DNA from: Desulfobacteraceae bacterium
Lineage (GTDB): Bacteria > Desulfobacterota > Desulfobacteria > Desulfobacterales > Desulfobacteraceae
Assembly (NCBI GenBank): GCA_016743945.1
Contig: JADGFI010000039.1
Coordinates: 1 to 59,102 of the forward strand
Direction: 5' to 3'
DNA length: 59,102 bases
Each line of letters starts with the position of its first letter. Positions within the stretch are counted from its first letter, which is position 1. This document shows, in pieces, positions 8,798-17,272 of this stretch. A program made the translations under genes and the position numbers. The notes below the pieces were generated by a model. The model made no database searches, was not told where the DNA came from, and saw only the letters and a program-made list of their open reading frames with translations.

Positions 8798-9604
8798 ATG
8801 TTTGCCAATGTCATGGAAGTTTTTAAGCTGCTTGAAAAATCCAATTGTAAAAAATGCAATGAACCCACTTGTCTTGCCTTTGCCGCAAAGGTGTTTCTCG
8901 GGCAATTACCCCTGGCACAGTGCCCGGTCCTTGACCCCAAGGTGGTTCGAAAGTACGGGGCTGGTCAGGCGAAATCTGGACCCGGGCAGGATGATCAAGA
9001 GAAGGTTTTGCTGGCCTTGAAAAAGGAACTAAACCCCCTGGATCTTTCCCAGGTGGCCCAACGGACAGGCGGGACATTTTCCAATGGTCGCCTGAATTTG
9101 AGAATCTTTGGAAAACCATTTTCCTTGGACAATGCCGGTCAATTCAAAACCGATATCCATATTAACCCCTGGGTTGCCCTGCCGGTCATAAGCTATGTGC
9201 TCCATTGCCAGGGAGTTCCCCTGACGGGTAAATGGGTGCCCTTCAGAGAGCTTGAAGGCGGTCGGGAAATGAACGGGCTTTTTGTCCAGCGGTCGGAAAA
9301 ACCTTTGAAAAAAATTGTCGATACCTATCCCAACCTCTTCGAGGACCTTTTTCTTATATTCAGCGGGAAAAAAGTGGAGAATCATTATGAATCCGATATC
9401 TCTCTGGTGCTGTATCCCTTGCCCAAGGTGCCCCTGCTTATTTGCTATTGGAAACCTGAAGACGGGATGGCATCGGGTCTGCATCTGTTTTTCGATTCAA
9501 GTGCATCCGCCAACGCAGGAATCGGGATGATTTTCGGGCTTGCCACCGGCATTGTCCGGATGTTTGAAAAGTTTGTCATTACCCATGGGGTAATAGAAGA
9601 GTGA
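8798..9604 (+). CDS. Fe-S domain / DUF3786 protein
   Basis: The 268-residue protein opens with an ACS-type Fe-S domain: C17, C20, C25 and C42 (CX2CX4CX16C, NCKKCNEPTCLAFAA), the same spacing as in the upstream LuxR fusion. The remainder (about 75-268) resembles DUF3786, a domain found in anaerobes next to corrinoid or CO-dehydrogenase-type systems, with the motif HINPWVALPVISYVLHCQG and a late GLATGIVRMFEKF. No catalytic role is known. Start 8798 is chosen over the upstream ATG 8777 because GGAGGA lies 7 nt before it. It follows the regulator by 101 bases and precedes the DHH-CBS gene by 43 bases. Confidence 0.75.
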   Translation: MFANVMEVFKLLEKSNCKKCNEPTCLAFAAKVFLGQLPLAQCPVLDPKVVRKYGAGQAKSGPGQDDQEKVLLALKKELNPLDLSQVAQRTGGTFSNGRLNLRIFGKPFSLDNAGQFKTDIHINPWVALPVISYVLHCQGVPLTGKWVPFRELEGGREMNGLFVQRSEKPLKKIVDTYPNLFEDLFLIFSGKKVENHYESDISLVLYPLPKVPLLICYWKPEDGMASGLHLFFDSSASANAGIGMIFGLATGIVRMFEKFVITHGVIEE

Positions 9605-9647
9605 CCAAATCGTTGATACTAAAAAACATAGACCTGCAGGAGACATG

Positions 9648-10937
9648 ATGCAAATTGTGACCAGCCATACCAACACTGATTTTGATGCCCTGGCTTCCAT
9701 GGTGGCCTGTACCTGCTTGTATCCCGGTACGGTGGCAATTTTGCCTTCCCATATCATGCCCGGGGTCAAGGCATTCCTTGCCATTCACCAGGATCTTTAC
9801 CGCATCCGACCCCGGAAAGAACTGGATTTAAACCAGGTATCGTCCCTGATTGTGGTGGATGCCAATAACTGGAAACGCCTGGACCGCATGGAGGGGCTTG
9901 CCGCCAGAGAAAATCTTGAGATTATTTCCTGGGATCATCACATGGAAGGGGTGACCATTAACGGAAATCAAGAATTTCGGGAAGAGGTGGGGGCCACCAT
10001 TACCCTGCTGCTCGAGGAAATCCAGCGCCGGGACACGCCGGTTACCCCCATGCAGGCCACCTTGTTTCTATTGGGAATCTATGACGATACCGGTTGTCTT
10101 ACCTTCTCCTCGGCAACCCATAGAGATGCCAGGATGACGGCATTTTTGCTGGAAAACGGGGCGGATCTGAACATTGTTGCTGCTTATCTTGCCGACACCA
10201 TTGATGATTCCCATTCCCAGGTTTTTTCTGATATGCTGGCAAACGCTCGGATTTTTGAAATGGAGGGGCTTAAAATCGGTATCTGTGCCCAACCGGTAAA
10301 AAGCGGGCTGACCATGCTGGCCTCCCTGGTGAGTAAATACAGGGAATTTAAGGGACTGGATGCAGTTGTTGGCATTTTTCTTACCGACCAGAATAAATCC
10401 ATGGTTATCGGCAGGGCCAATTCCCAGAGCATTGATGTGGGAGCCGTTGTAAGGGCTCTGGGGGGCGGGGGGCACCCGGCAGCCGGTTCTGCCGTGGTCA
10501 AGGGGATGGAACTTGAAACAGTCGTGGCAAAGGTTGAGCAATTGATCCAGGATGCCAGCCGCAAGGAAATTCTTGTTCAGGAAATCATGTCGGATCCCAG
10601 GCGGTTTATGGTGGACCCCTCTTTGACCATGGCCCAGGCCCGCAAGATTGCGGCCCAAGAAAAATTAAAGGGTGTTCTGGTCTGTGACCATGGACACTTT
10701 CTGGGCTGTCTGTCGGCTGAAAGTTTTGCCAAGGCAAAAAAATCAGCCCGCATGGATGCGTCGGTAAAAGGATTCATGAAACCCCGGGTGGCTGTGGTGG
10801 CATCAGGGACGACAGCCCGCAAAGCCCTTGAACTAATGAATCTGTCCGATGACGGGCTCTTGCCGGTGGTTGAACAAAATTTGTTGATCGGGGTGTTGAC
10901 CCGGGGAAACCTTATCCTTCATATTTATGATATCTAA
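9648..10937 (+). CDS. DHH/DHHA1 phosphoesterase with CBS domains, lacking a nucleotidyltransferase domain
   Basis: The 429-residue protein has a DHH phosphoesterase domain with metal-binding motifs DFDALAS (residues ~11-17), VVDANN, DHH (~96-98) and DDTG. A DHHA1 domain with GGGGHPAAGS at about 276-285 follows, then paired CBS-type repeats to the end (VQEIMSDPRRFMV and GFMKPRVAVVASGTTARKALELM). This is the N-terminal layout of the long A-adding tRNA nucleotidyltransferases known in deltaproteobacteria, but the polymerase half is absent and the frame ends cleanly 9 bases before a convergent gene. It may hydrolyse small oligonucleotides or cyclic dinucleotides, with CBS sensing adenine nucleotides; that is inference. 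Start 9648 is preferred over 9645 because GGAG is 5 nt upstream. Confidence 0.8.
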   Translation: MQIVTSHTNTDFDALASMVACTCLYPGTVAILPSHIMPGVKAFLAIHQDLYRIRPRKELDLNQVSSLIVVDANNWKRLDRMEGLAARENLEIISWDHHMEGVTINGNQEFREEVGATITLLLEEIQRRDTPVTPMQATLFLLGIYDDTGCLTFSSATHRDARMTAFLLENGADLNIVAAYLADTIDDSHSQVFSDMLANARIFEMEGLKIGICAQPVKSGLTMLASLVSKYREFKGLDAVVGIFLTDQNKSMVIGRANSQSIDVGAVVRALGGGGHPAAGSAVVKGMELETVVAKVEQLIQDASRKEILVQEIMSDPRRFMVDPSLTMAQARKIAAQEKLKGVLVCDHGHFLGCLSAESFAKAKKSARMDASVKGFMKPRVAVVASGTTARKALELMNLSDDGLLPVVEQNLLIGVLTRGNLILHIYDI

Positions 10938-10946
10938 GCAGGATAT

Positions 10947-13112
10947 CTAAACAATTCGGGACAATTCTTTTTGGACTGCCAGCCCGATTTTTTCTATGGT
11001 ATAGGGCTTTTTTATATATTGACCAGCCCCCAGCACCAGCATCTTTTGTACCCGGTCGTTTTGGGAAAAACCACTGGTGATGATGGCCTTTTGTTTTGGT
11101 TTGAGTTGACGGATTTGTCGAAAGGTTTCAAGGCCGTCAATGCCTGGATCCATGATCATATCCAAAAGCAAAAGATCGGCCTGGTTTGATTCCAGGTATA
11201 AAATTGCCGCTTCTCCGCTGTCAACAGACAGGGCTTCGTATCCAAGTCTTTCCAGGAGAATTTTTGCAATCTGTCGCTGGTCTGCCACATCATCAACAAT
11301 GAGTATTTTTTCCTTGTTTCCCATGAGTGCATTCATAAGGATTTCCTTTGAGGGGGATTCAACCTTGTCATCGGTCACGGGGAAATACAGGTCGAACCGG
11401 GTGCCTGAATTTTTTTGGGATACAACATCAATATAGGCTTCATGGTCCTGGACGGTTCCCCAGACAACGGCCATACCAAGTCCTGTGCCGCTTCGTCCCA
11501 TTACTTTTTTGGTGAAAAAAGGTTCAAAAATACGTTTTATGTCCTCGGGGTCAATCCCCGTGCCCTGATCTTCAACACAGAGAAGAACATAGTCCCCTGG
11601 CTGGACCCGGTCATATCCCTTCACGGGTTTGTCCAGGTGACGGTTTGCCGTTGAGATTTTGATGGTTCCACTGTCAGGCTGGGCCTCGGCTGCATTGGAT
11701 ATAAGATTCATGATGGTTTTTTGAAGATGGACGGCAGACCCTTTTAAAAAGGGGAATTCTGCGGATAGATTTTTTTCAACACTTACATGGGGATGAAAGG
11801 AGAGAATTTTTTCATATTCCGGTGTCCTTAAAAATTCTTCAGCAATTTTATTGAGATCCACGACTTCCCGGGTAATCACCCCTCGCCTTGACAGGGTCAA
11901 AAGGTCCTGGACAATTTTTGCGGCCCGAAGTCCCGACGCCTGGATGATCCCGAGGGAATTTGCCATGGCGCTGTCTTCGGGTAGATCCATTAAAAGGAGT
12001 TCCGGGTAGGTGACAATGCCGGACAGAACATTGTTGAGATCATGGGCCACCCCTCCGGCCAGCAGTCCCAGAGCTTCCATTTTTCGGGACCGATTCAGGC
12101 GTTCCTCCAGATCTTTTTCCTTTTTTACCATGGCTTTTTGATCCGTAATATCTCTGAAAATACCAATGATCCTTTCTGGATTTTTGGTTTCATCTTGAAT
12201 GATCCTGGCATTGACAGAACAGATTCGAGTTTGTCCGGTCTTATCGGAAAGGCAGATTTCATAATCCTGGATATGCCCTGTGGCAATAACTCGGTCGAGC
12301 AGTTGTCCTTTTTTGCCGGGGGGGGCGTAGATTGAGTAAATGGATCGCCCTTTCAGTTCTTTCGGGGAATAGCAAAAAATTTGGGTTGCCGAGGGGCTGA
12401 CCTCGAGAATGATGCCATCCAGAGTGATTTCAACATAGACATCCAGGATATTTTCAAATATTTGGCGGTGTTTTTTGTCCGAGATAGCCAGGTTTTGCAA
12501 TGAGTTGTGAAGACCGTTTAATATGGTGGTAACCGACAGGGTGGCAAGGATGTTCAACAGCATGAAATTAAAACAGATTACCACCCATTTTTCCCAAGAG
12601 TTATGTGTGGCCAGATACCAGACCCTAACATTAAATTGGGACAGAAGATCCGTGAGGTTGAGCTGAATTAAGATACCAATCCCGGCAATGGTGATTCCAT
12701 TTATAATCAGTGCCCATGAGGCGGGTCTGGAACCCAGCAGCACCCCGGTCAGGATAGGGACAAAAAATAGCCAGACAGGTCCTGCACCAAACGGTCCAAG
12801 GGTGAGAATCAGGATCATCCCCAGGCAATAGGAAACCATAGGGATACTCATGGCCCTGACGGTATAGGAAATGTCGGGTTTAAGAAAAAGGCCCAGAATG
12901 ATGCAAAAAATCAGCGTGTCAGCAATGGCGATAAACCATAGGTTTTCTTTTATGGAAAGGGCCACGCTGGGGATCCAGGTAATAAATCCCAGCACCACAC
13001 TGACCAGAAGCAGGTTTAAAAGGACCTTTTCCTGCCAGAAATGGATTCCATCTTGGAGGGTAAGGTGTCTGGGCGTTGTCAAAGTAGAAATAAGCGTTTT
13101 TATTTTATTCAT
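10947..13112 (-). CDS. membrane hybrid sensor histidine kinase (6TM-PAS-HisKA-HATPase-REC)
   Basis: A 721-residue hybrid kinase. Six hydrophobic segments lie between about 30 and 205, followed by a PAS domain (~215-325, ending GIFRDITDQKAM). The HisKA box has the phospho-accepting His at 357 (GGVAHDLNN), then an HATPase domain (NLISNAAEAQP, EDQGTGIDPEDI, GTGLGMAVVWG). A C-terminal receiver carries Asp651 (LLLLDMIMDPGIDG) and the conserved KKPY. The signal is unknown. It has the same overall architecture as the kinase at 29923 but is clearly diverged. It is convergent with the DHH-CBS gene and divergent from the GntR regulator operon, so it could sense something relevant to that operon, though no evidence ties them. 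Confidence 0.9.
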   Translation of the reverse strand: MNKIKTLISTLTTPRHLTLQDGIHFWQEKVLLNLLLVSVVLGFITWIPSVALSIKENLWFIAIADTLIFCIILGLFLKPDISYTVRAMSIPMVSYCLGMILILTLGPFGAGPVWLFFVPILTGVLLGSRPASWALIINGITIAGIGILIQLNLTDLLSQFNVRVWYLATHNSWEKWVVICFNFMLLNILATLSVTTILNGLHNSLQNLAISDKKHRQIFENILDVYVEITLDGIILEVSPSATQIFCYSPKELKGRSIYSIYAPPGKKGQLLDRVIATGHIQDYEICLSDKTGQTRICSVNARIIQDETKNPERIIGIFRDITDQKAMVKKEKDLEERLNRSRKMEALGLLAGGVAHDLNNVLSGIVTYPELLLMDLPEDSAMANSLGIIQASGLRAAKIVQDLLTLSRRGVITREVVDLNKIAEEFLRTPEYEKILSFHPHVSVEKNLSAEFPFLKGSAVHLQKTIMNLISNAAEAQPDSGTIKISTANRHLDKPVKGYDRVQPGDYVLLCVEDQGTGIDPEDIKRIFEPFFTKKVMGRSGTGLGMAVVWGTVQDHEAYIDVVSQKNSGTRFDLYFPVTDDKVESPSKEILMNALMGNKEKILIVDDVADQRQIAKILLERLGYEALSVDSGEAAILYLESNQADLLLLDMIMDPGIDGLETFRQIRQLKPKQKAIITSGFSQNDRVQKMLVLGAGQYIKKPYTIEKIGLAVQKELSRIV

Positions 13113-13218
13113 TATTTGGGTTTGTTCCTTGGGTGCATGGAAAAGTGATTCTGTCGTATTCGTGGATCTGGTATTAAAGAGTATGCTTGATAGTATCGCA
13201 ATGGATTGGATTCGTAAA

Positions 13219-13315
13219 TATAATAGTGTGGTTTGTTTCGATTATATACCGGTTTTACCAAGGATTTCCAGAGGCCTTGACTTTAAATATTGTAACTGGT
13301 ATGACCTCTTACCAG
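13219..13315 (+). promoter_or_regulatory. -10 element and two candidate FadR-type operators before the GntR regulator
   Basis: A TATAAT hexamer (13219-13224) is followed by two GGT-N3-ACC half-palindromes: GGTTTTACC (13251-13259) and GGTATGACC (13298-13306). This GT-N3-AC core is typical of operators of FadR-subfamily GntR regulators. The second lies in a wider inverted repeat, CTGGTA (13296-13301) and TACCAG (13310-13315). A good -35 is not visible. Autoregulation by the regulator encoded just downstream is the natural inference. Confidence 0.4.
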
Positions 13316-13344
13316 AAGTTGAAAAAAATTTATATGGGATACCA

Positions 13345-14052
13345 ATGTTAAAATTTGAGGTGGTTCAAAAACCTGTAAAGCCGGCCCAGTTTGCCGAAAC
13401 CCAATTGTTGGAAGCCATTTTAGAGGGTCGTTACGGGCCAGGGGATGTTCTGCCGGCGGAAAGGATTCTTGCAACCTCCCTGGGGGTGACGCGGCCGACT
13501 TTGCGGGAAATGCTCCAGCGGATGTCAAAGGAAGGATGGGTCACCATTGCCCATGGCAAGCCCACCCGGGTGAATGATTATCTCGCCTCGGGAGGATTGG
13601 GGGTATTGAATACCCTGTCCCGGTTCAACCACCATCTTTCGCCGGATATGATCGCCCATCTTTTGGAGGCCCGGACCCTGATTTTTCCGGGGGTGGCCCA
13701 AAAGGCGGCGGAAAATGATTCGGCCAGAATTCAAGATTATTTGGGGTCCAAGGTTCCCCCAGATATGGATGCAAATGATATGGATGCAAAAACCTTTGCC
13801 AATTATGATTGGGGGCTTCAGATGCTCATGGTGGAAATTACCCAAAACCCGGTGCTGAAAATGATGTTCAACGATTTTGCACCTGTTTATCATCGGCTGG
13901 GCCAATTGTATTTTACCCATAAAATGGCCCGGAAAATGTCCCTGAAATATTATGGGGATTTGGGGCTGGCCCTTCAAGATAAAGAGGCCTTGGTCCGAGG
14001 GCTTGTGGAACGAACAATGGCCCGGGCCCAGATGTTTTGGCAGGAGATCTGA
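13345..14052 (+). CDS. FadR-subfamily GntR transcriptional regulator
   Basis: A 235-residue regulator. The N-terminal winged helix-turn-helix (residues ~10-75) contains AILEGRYGPGDVLPAERILA and GVTRPTLREMLQRMSKEGW, typical of GntR proteins. The rest is an all-helical ligand domain like FadR's, lacking the FCD-type metal signature that I could identify. It overlaps glpD by one base (TGATG at 14050-14054), so it is the first gene of the glycerol-type operon and probably controls it; the effector may be an acyl-CoA, glycerol-3-phosphate or similar, which is inference. The frame stays open far upstream, but homology starts at about MLKFEVVQKP; the ATG at 13345 has only a weak GGGAT upstream. A 15-bp tandem duplication encodes the DMDAN/DMDAK pair. 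Confidence 0.85.
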   Translation: MLKFEVVQKPVKPAQFAETQLLEAILEGRYGPGDVLPAERILATSLGVTRPTLREMLQRMSKEGWVTIAHGKPTRVNDYLASGGLGVLNTLSRFNHHLSPDMIAHLLEARTLIFPGVAQKAAENDSARIQDYLGSKVPPDMDANDMDAKTFANYDWGLQMLMVEITQNPVLKMMFNDFAPVYHRLGQLYFTHKMARKMSLKYYGDLGLALQDKEALVRGLVERTMARAQMFWQEI

Positions 14053-15689
14053 TGAAAGAAGATAGGATATCCATTGAAAAAAGATATGACCTGGTCATTG
14101 TGGGCGGTGGTGTCACCGGTGCCGGTGTCTTTCATGCGGCAGTCCAACGAGGGCTCTGTCCATTGCTGGTGGAGGCAAATGATTTTGCCTGGGGCACCTC
14201 GAGTCGATCTTCCAAGATGGTCCACGGGGGGCTGCGCTACCTTAAAGAGGGAAAATTTTTATTGACAAGAGCCGCTGTCAGGGAACGGCAGCGGCTCTTG
14301 TCTGTCTACCCGGGCCTTGTGGACCCCTTAAATTTTATCATGCCCCTCTATGATGGCCACGGGCCCTCCATGGGAGCCATGAAGTTTGGGTTGTCCCTCT
14401 ACAGCCTCATGGCCGGGGAAAAACAGCATGAAATCTTTTCCAGGGCTCAAATTCTTGGACAAGTGCCAAAGGTGTGTCAAACAAGTCTTTTGTCTGGTGT
14501 GGGGTTTAAAGATGCCCAGGTGGATGATGCCAGGTTGGTCCTTCGGTTGATTTTTGATGGGTGCGATCAAGGAGGTGTTGCCCAAAATTATACCCGAGCA
14601 ACCGCCATTGGGCGCAACGCCAAGGGGGATGTGACCGGGGTTCATTTAAAAGATACAAGGACAGGGCAAGGGCGTCTGGTGAAAACCCCTGTGGTGATCA
14701 ACGCCACGGGTGCTTTTGCTGAAACCCTTCATCCATCGCCGGTGAAAGGATTTCACATCCGCCCCTTAAGGGGCAGCCATTTGATATTTCCCGGAAAATT
14801 ATACCCCATGGACCGGGTGATCAGTTTTATCCATCCACAAGACAACCGGGCGGTATTTTTGTTTCCCTGGGAAGGCTGTCTCGTTCTTGGGACCACCGAT
14901 GTGGACCATAAAGGAGATGTTTCAAAAGAACCCTGTATCACCAAGGAAGAAGCCGATTATTTAATGGAGGGGTTGGCCCATATTCTGCCGGATCTTAAGG
15001 TATCCCTGGCGGATTGTATCGCCTCCATTGCCGGGGTAAGACCCATATTAAGCAAAAAAAAGGTTGCCGCCTCCAAGGAATCCAGGGAACATGTGGTCTG
15101 GAAGGAAGGCGGGCTTATCACGGTCACCGGGGGCAAGCTGACCACTTTTCAGCTCCTGGCGAGGGATGCCATGAAGGCGGCACAAAAATATCTGCCCAGG
15201 TATCCTAAAAATAAGCCCGGCCCCGGGGGAGGGGCGGGAGCAGAATCAACCCTAAAATCAGGCCTAAAAAAAGGTATAGAATATGGGGGATCAACAGAAT
15301 CCGTGCCGGGTCTTGGCCCGGGCAGATTATCCCCCAAGGCAATTTTGCGCCTTTGGGGGCGATATGGTGCCAGGGTTTTGGACATGGCTGCCATTTGTTG
15401 TGAGGAGGACTTTACCCCAATCGGCACTACCCAGACACTGTGGGCCGAGCTTTGCCATGGGGCTCGCCACGAACAGATTCGTCATCTTTCAGATCTGTTG
15501 CTCCGGCGGGTGCGCATCGGTCTTTTTTTACCCCATGGCGGTATGGATATGATCGCCGAGATTCAGGCAAGGATTGGGCCCCATCTTGCCTGGGATGATG
15601 CACGATGGGCCCGGGAAAAGAAGGCCTATGAACGCGTGTGGCAGGATGCCTATGCCCCGCCGGGCCGGAGAATGAAATCCCCAAAATAA
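14052..15689 (+). CDS. glpD: FAD-dependent glycerol-3-phosphate dehydrogenase
   Basis: Oxidises sn-glycerol-3-phosphate to dihydroxyacetone phosphate and passes electrons to the quinone pool at the membrane. The 545-residue protein has the dinucleotide-binding GGGVTGAG (18-25), GTSSRSSKMVHGGLRYL (the DAO/GlpD FAD segment), RPLRGSHLIFP, LFPWEGCLVLGTTD and AGVRPIL with TVTGGKLTTF near residue 360. A C-terminal helical domain follows, as in classic GlpD. Start 14052 is preferred because AGGAG lies about 6 nt upstream. It overlaps the regulator gene by one base and is followed after 29 bases by an FGGY kinase, fitting a glycerol-type operon. Confidence 0.92.
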   Translation: MKEDRISIEKRYDLVIVGGGVTGAGVFHAAVQRGLCPLLVEANDFAWGTSSRSSKMVHGGLRYLKEGKFLLTRAAVRERQRLLSVYPGLVDPLNFIMPLYDGHGPSMGAMKFGLSLYSLMAGEKQHEIFSRAQILGQVPKVCQTSLLSGVGFKDAQVDDARLVLRLIFDGCDQGGVAQNYTRATAIGRNAKGDVTGVHLKDTRTGQGRLVKTPVVINATGAFAETLHPSPVKGFHIRPLRGSHLIFPGKLYPMDRVISFIHPQDNRAVFLFPWEGCLVLGTTDVDHKGDVSKEPCITKEEADYLMEGLAHILPDLKVSLADCIASIAGVRPILSKKKVAASKESREHVVWKEGGLITVTGGKLTTFQLLARDAMKAAQKYLPRYPKNKPGPGGGAGAESTLKSGLKKGIEYGGSTESVPGLGPGRLSPKAILRLWGRYGARVLDMAAICCEEDFTPIGTTQTLWAELCHGARHEQIRHLSDLLLRRVRIGLFLPHGGMDMIAEIQARIGPHLAWDDARWAREKKAYERVWQDAYAPPGRRMKSPK

Positions 15690-15718
15690 ATAAGAGAACA
15701 CAGCTGAAAGGATGGGCC

Positions 15719-17272
15719 ATGGAAACAAAAACGATTCTGGCAATTGACTGCGGCACCCAGAGCCTTCGGGCCCTTCTTTTTGCTGAAGACGGGGCGCTGT
15801 TGGCCCGGGAGCAGGTGTCTTATACTCCCTATGTCAGCCCCATGCCTGGCTGGGCAGAACAGGATCCGGATATTTATTGGACGAGTCTGGTCGCGGCTTG
15901 CCAGGGATTGAAAAAGAAATATCCTAAAGCTTTTGCCGCCATTGCCGGGGTGGGGGTCACCTCCCAGCGGGCCAGCATGATCAATGTGGATAAGGCCGGT
16001 CGTGTGTTGCGGCCAGCGATCATTTGGCTGGACCAGAGAACGGCACGCCCGGTTTTCGGGGCAAGGGGGCCTTTGAATTTAGGGATTAAGCTGTTGGGGC
16101 TTGAAAAAAAGCTCATGGACATCCAGACCCAGGCCAAGGGCAATTGGATTATCCAGAATCAGCCGGAAATCTGGGAAAAAACCCATAAATACCTCCAGGT
16201 GTCCGGGTTTTTAAACCATCGCCTCACCGGCGTTTTTGCCGATTCAGCCGCCAGTCAGATCGGTCATTTGCCCTTTGATTATAAACGACAAAAATGGGCC
16301 GGGAAATGGGCCTTGACCAGCCGGTTTTTTCCCATTGAGTTTGAAAAATTGCCTTTCATGGTTCAGCCGGGGGATCCCATTGGGACTATAACAAGGGAGG
16401 TCGGAAATTTGACGGGTTTAACGCCGCAAATCCCGGTGATTGCCTGCGGTTCTGACAAGGGGTGCGAAACCCTGGGCGCCGGGGTCATCCATCAGCGAAT
16501 GGTTTCCTTAAGTTTTGGTACCACTGCCACGGTTCAGACCACCTCTAAAAAATATTTTGAGGCCATCCCGTTCATGCCCCCCTATCCGTCGCCTGTGCCG
16601 GGATATTACAATCCCGAGGTGGAAATTTTCCGGGGGTTCTGGATGATTTCCTGGTTTAAGCAGGAATTTGCTCACAAGGAAGTACAAGAGGCTCAAAAAT
16701 TGGGAATTGCCGCAGAGGAAGTTTTGAATCAATGCCTTGAACGGACAAGCCCCGGTGCCATGGGCCTTGTGGTTCAACCCTATTGGGGGCCCGGCCTGGA
16801 CCACCCCGACGCCAAGGGCGCCATGATCGGATTCGGGGATGTCCACACCAAGGACCATGTGTATCGGGCGGTGATTGAAGGCCTTGGATTTGCCCTTTAC
16901 GAAGGCATGGAAAGGATTCAAAAACGAGGAAAGACCCTGGTTGAAAAGGCGGCGGTTTCCGGCGGGGCATCCCAGAGCGATGAAATTTGTAAAATCACCG
17001 CCGATATTTTCAACCTGCCCATGGTCAAGGGAGAAACCCACGAAACCTCGGGGCTAGGGGTTGCCATTCTCACGGCAAAGGGCCTGGGTCTTTATGCCGG
17101 GATTGACGAGGCTGTCGCCAATATGGTTCGGGTAAAAACGGTGTTTGAACCAGACCCGAAAAATGTTACCCTCTACAGGCAATTGTACACGCAAGTCTAC
17201 CAGAAAATGTACAAGGCCCTGGCTCCCTTATATTCACAAATTCAGAAAATTACAGGATACCCGAAAAGATGA
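15719..17272 (+). CDS. FGGY-family carbohydrate/polyol kinase
   Basis: A 517-residue ATP-dependent kinase of the FGGY/actin-like fold. Visible signatures are AIDCGTQSLRALLF (phosphate-1), GVTSQRASMINVD, IIWLDQRTARP, ACGSDKGCETLGAGV, SFGTTATVQT (phosphate-2) and AAVSGGASQSDEICKITADI near residue 420. Its place after glpD suggests glycerol or dihydroxyacetone as substrate, but it lacks the residue pattern I associate with GlpK (for example the GlpK segment around the W-x-R substrate site) and is closer in feel to LsrK/XylB-type members, so substrate is open. Start 15719 is supported by AAAGGA 7 nt upstream. It overlaps the next gene by 4 bases (ATGA). Confidence 0.85.
   Translation: METKTILAIDCGTQSLRALLFAEDGALLAREQVSYTPYVSPMPGWAEQDPDIYWTSLVAACQGLKKKYPKAFAAIAGVGVTSQRASMINVDKAGRVLRPAIIWLDQRTARPVFGARGPLNLGIKLLGLEKKLMDIQTQAKGNWIIQNQPEIWEKTHKYLQVSGFLNHRLTGVFADSAASQIGHLPFDYKRQKWAGKWALTSRFFPIEFEKLPFMVQPGDPIGTITREVGNLTGLTPQIPVIACGSDKGCETLGAGVIHQRMVSLSFGTTATVQTTSKKYFEAIPFMPPYPSPVPGYYNPEVEIFRGFWMISWFKQEFAHKEVQEAQKLGIAAEEVLNQCLERTSPGAMGLVVQPYWGPGLDHPDAKGAMIGFGDVHTKDHVYRAVIEGLGFALYEGMERIQKRGKTLVEKAAVSGGASQSDEICKITADIFNLPMVKGETHETSGLGVAILTAKGLGLYAGIDEAVANMVRVKTVFEPDPKNVTLYRQLYTQVYQKMYKALAPLYSQIQKITGYPKR

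Noticed and set aside
10068..10658. 196-codon minus-strand frame inside the DHH-CBS gene
   Set aside because: Shadow of a well-supported gene; no motifs.
12871..13344. Upstream extension of the GntR frame
   Set aside because: The open frame begins inside the divergent kinase gene and its residues do not resemble a GntR protein; the homologous start is at 13345.
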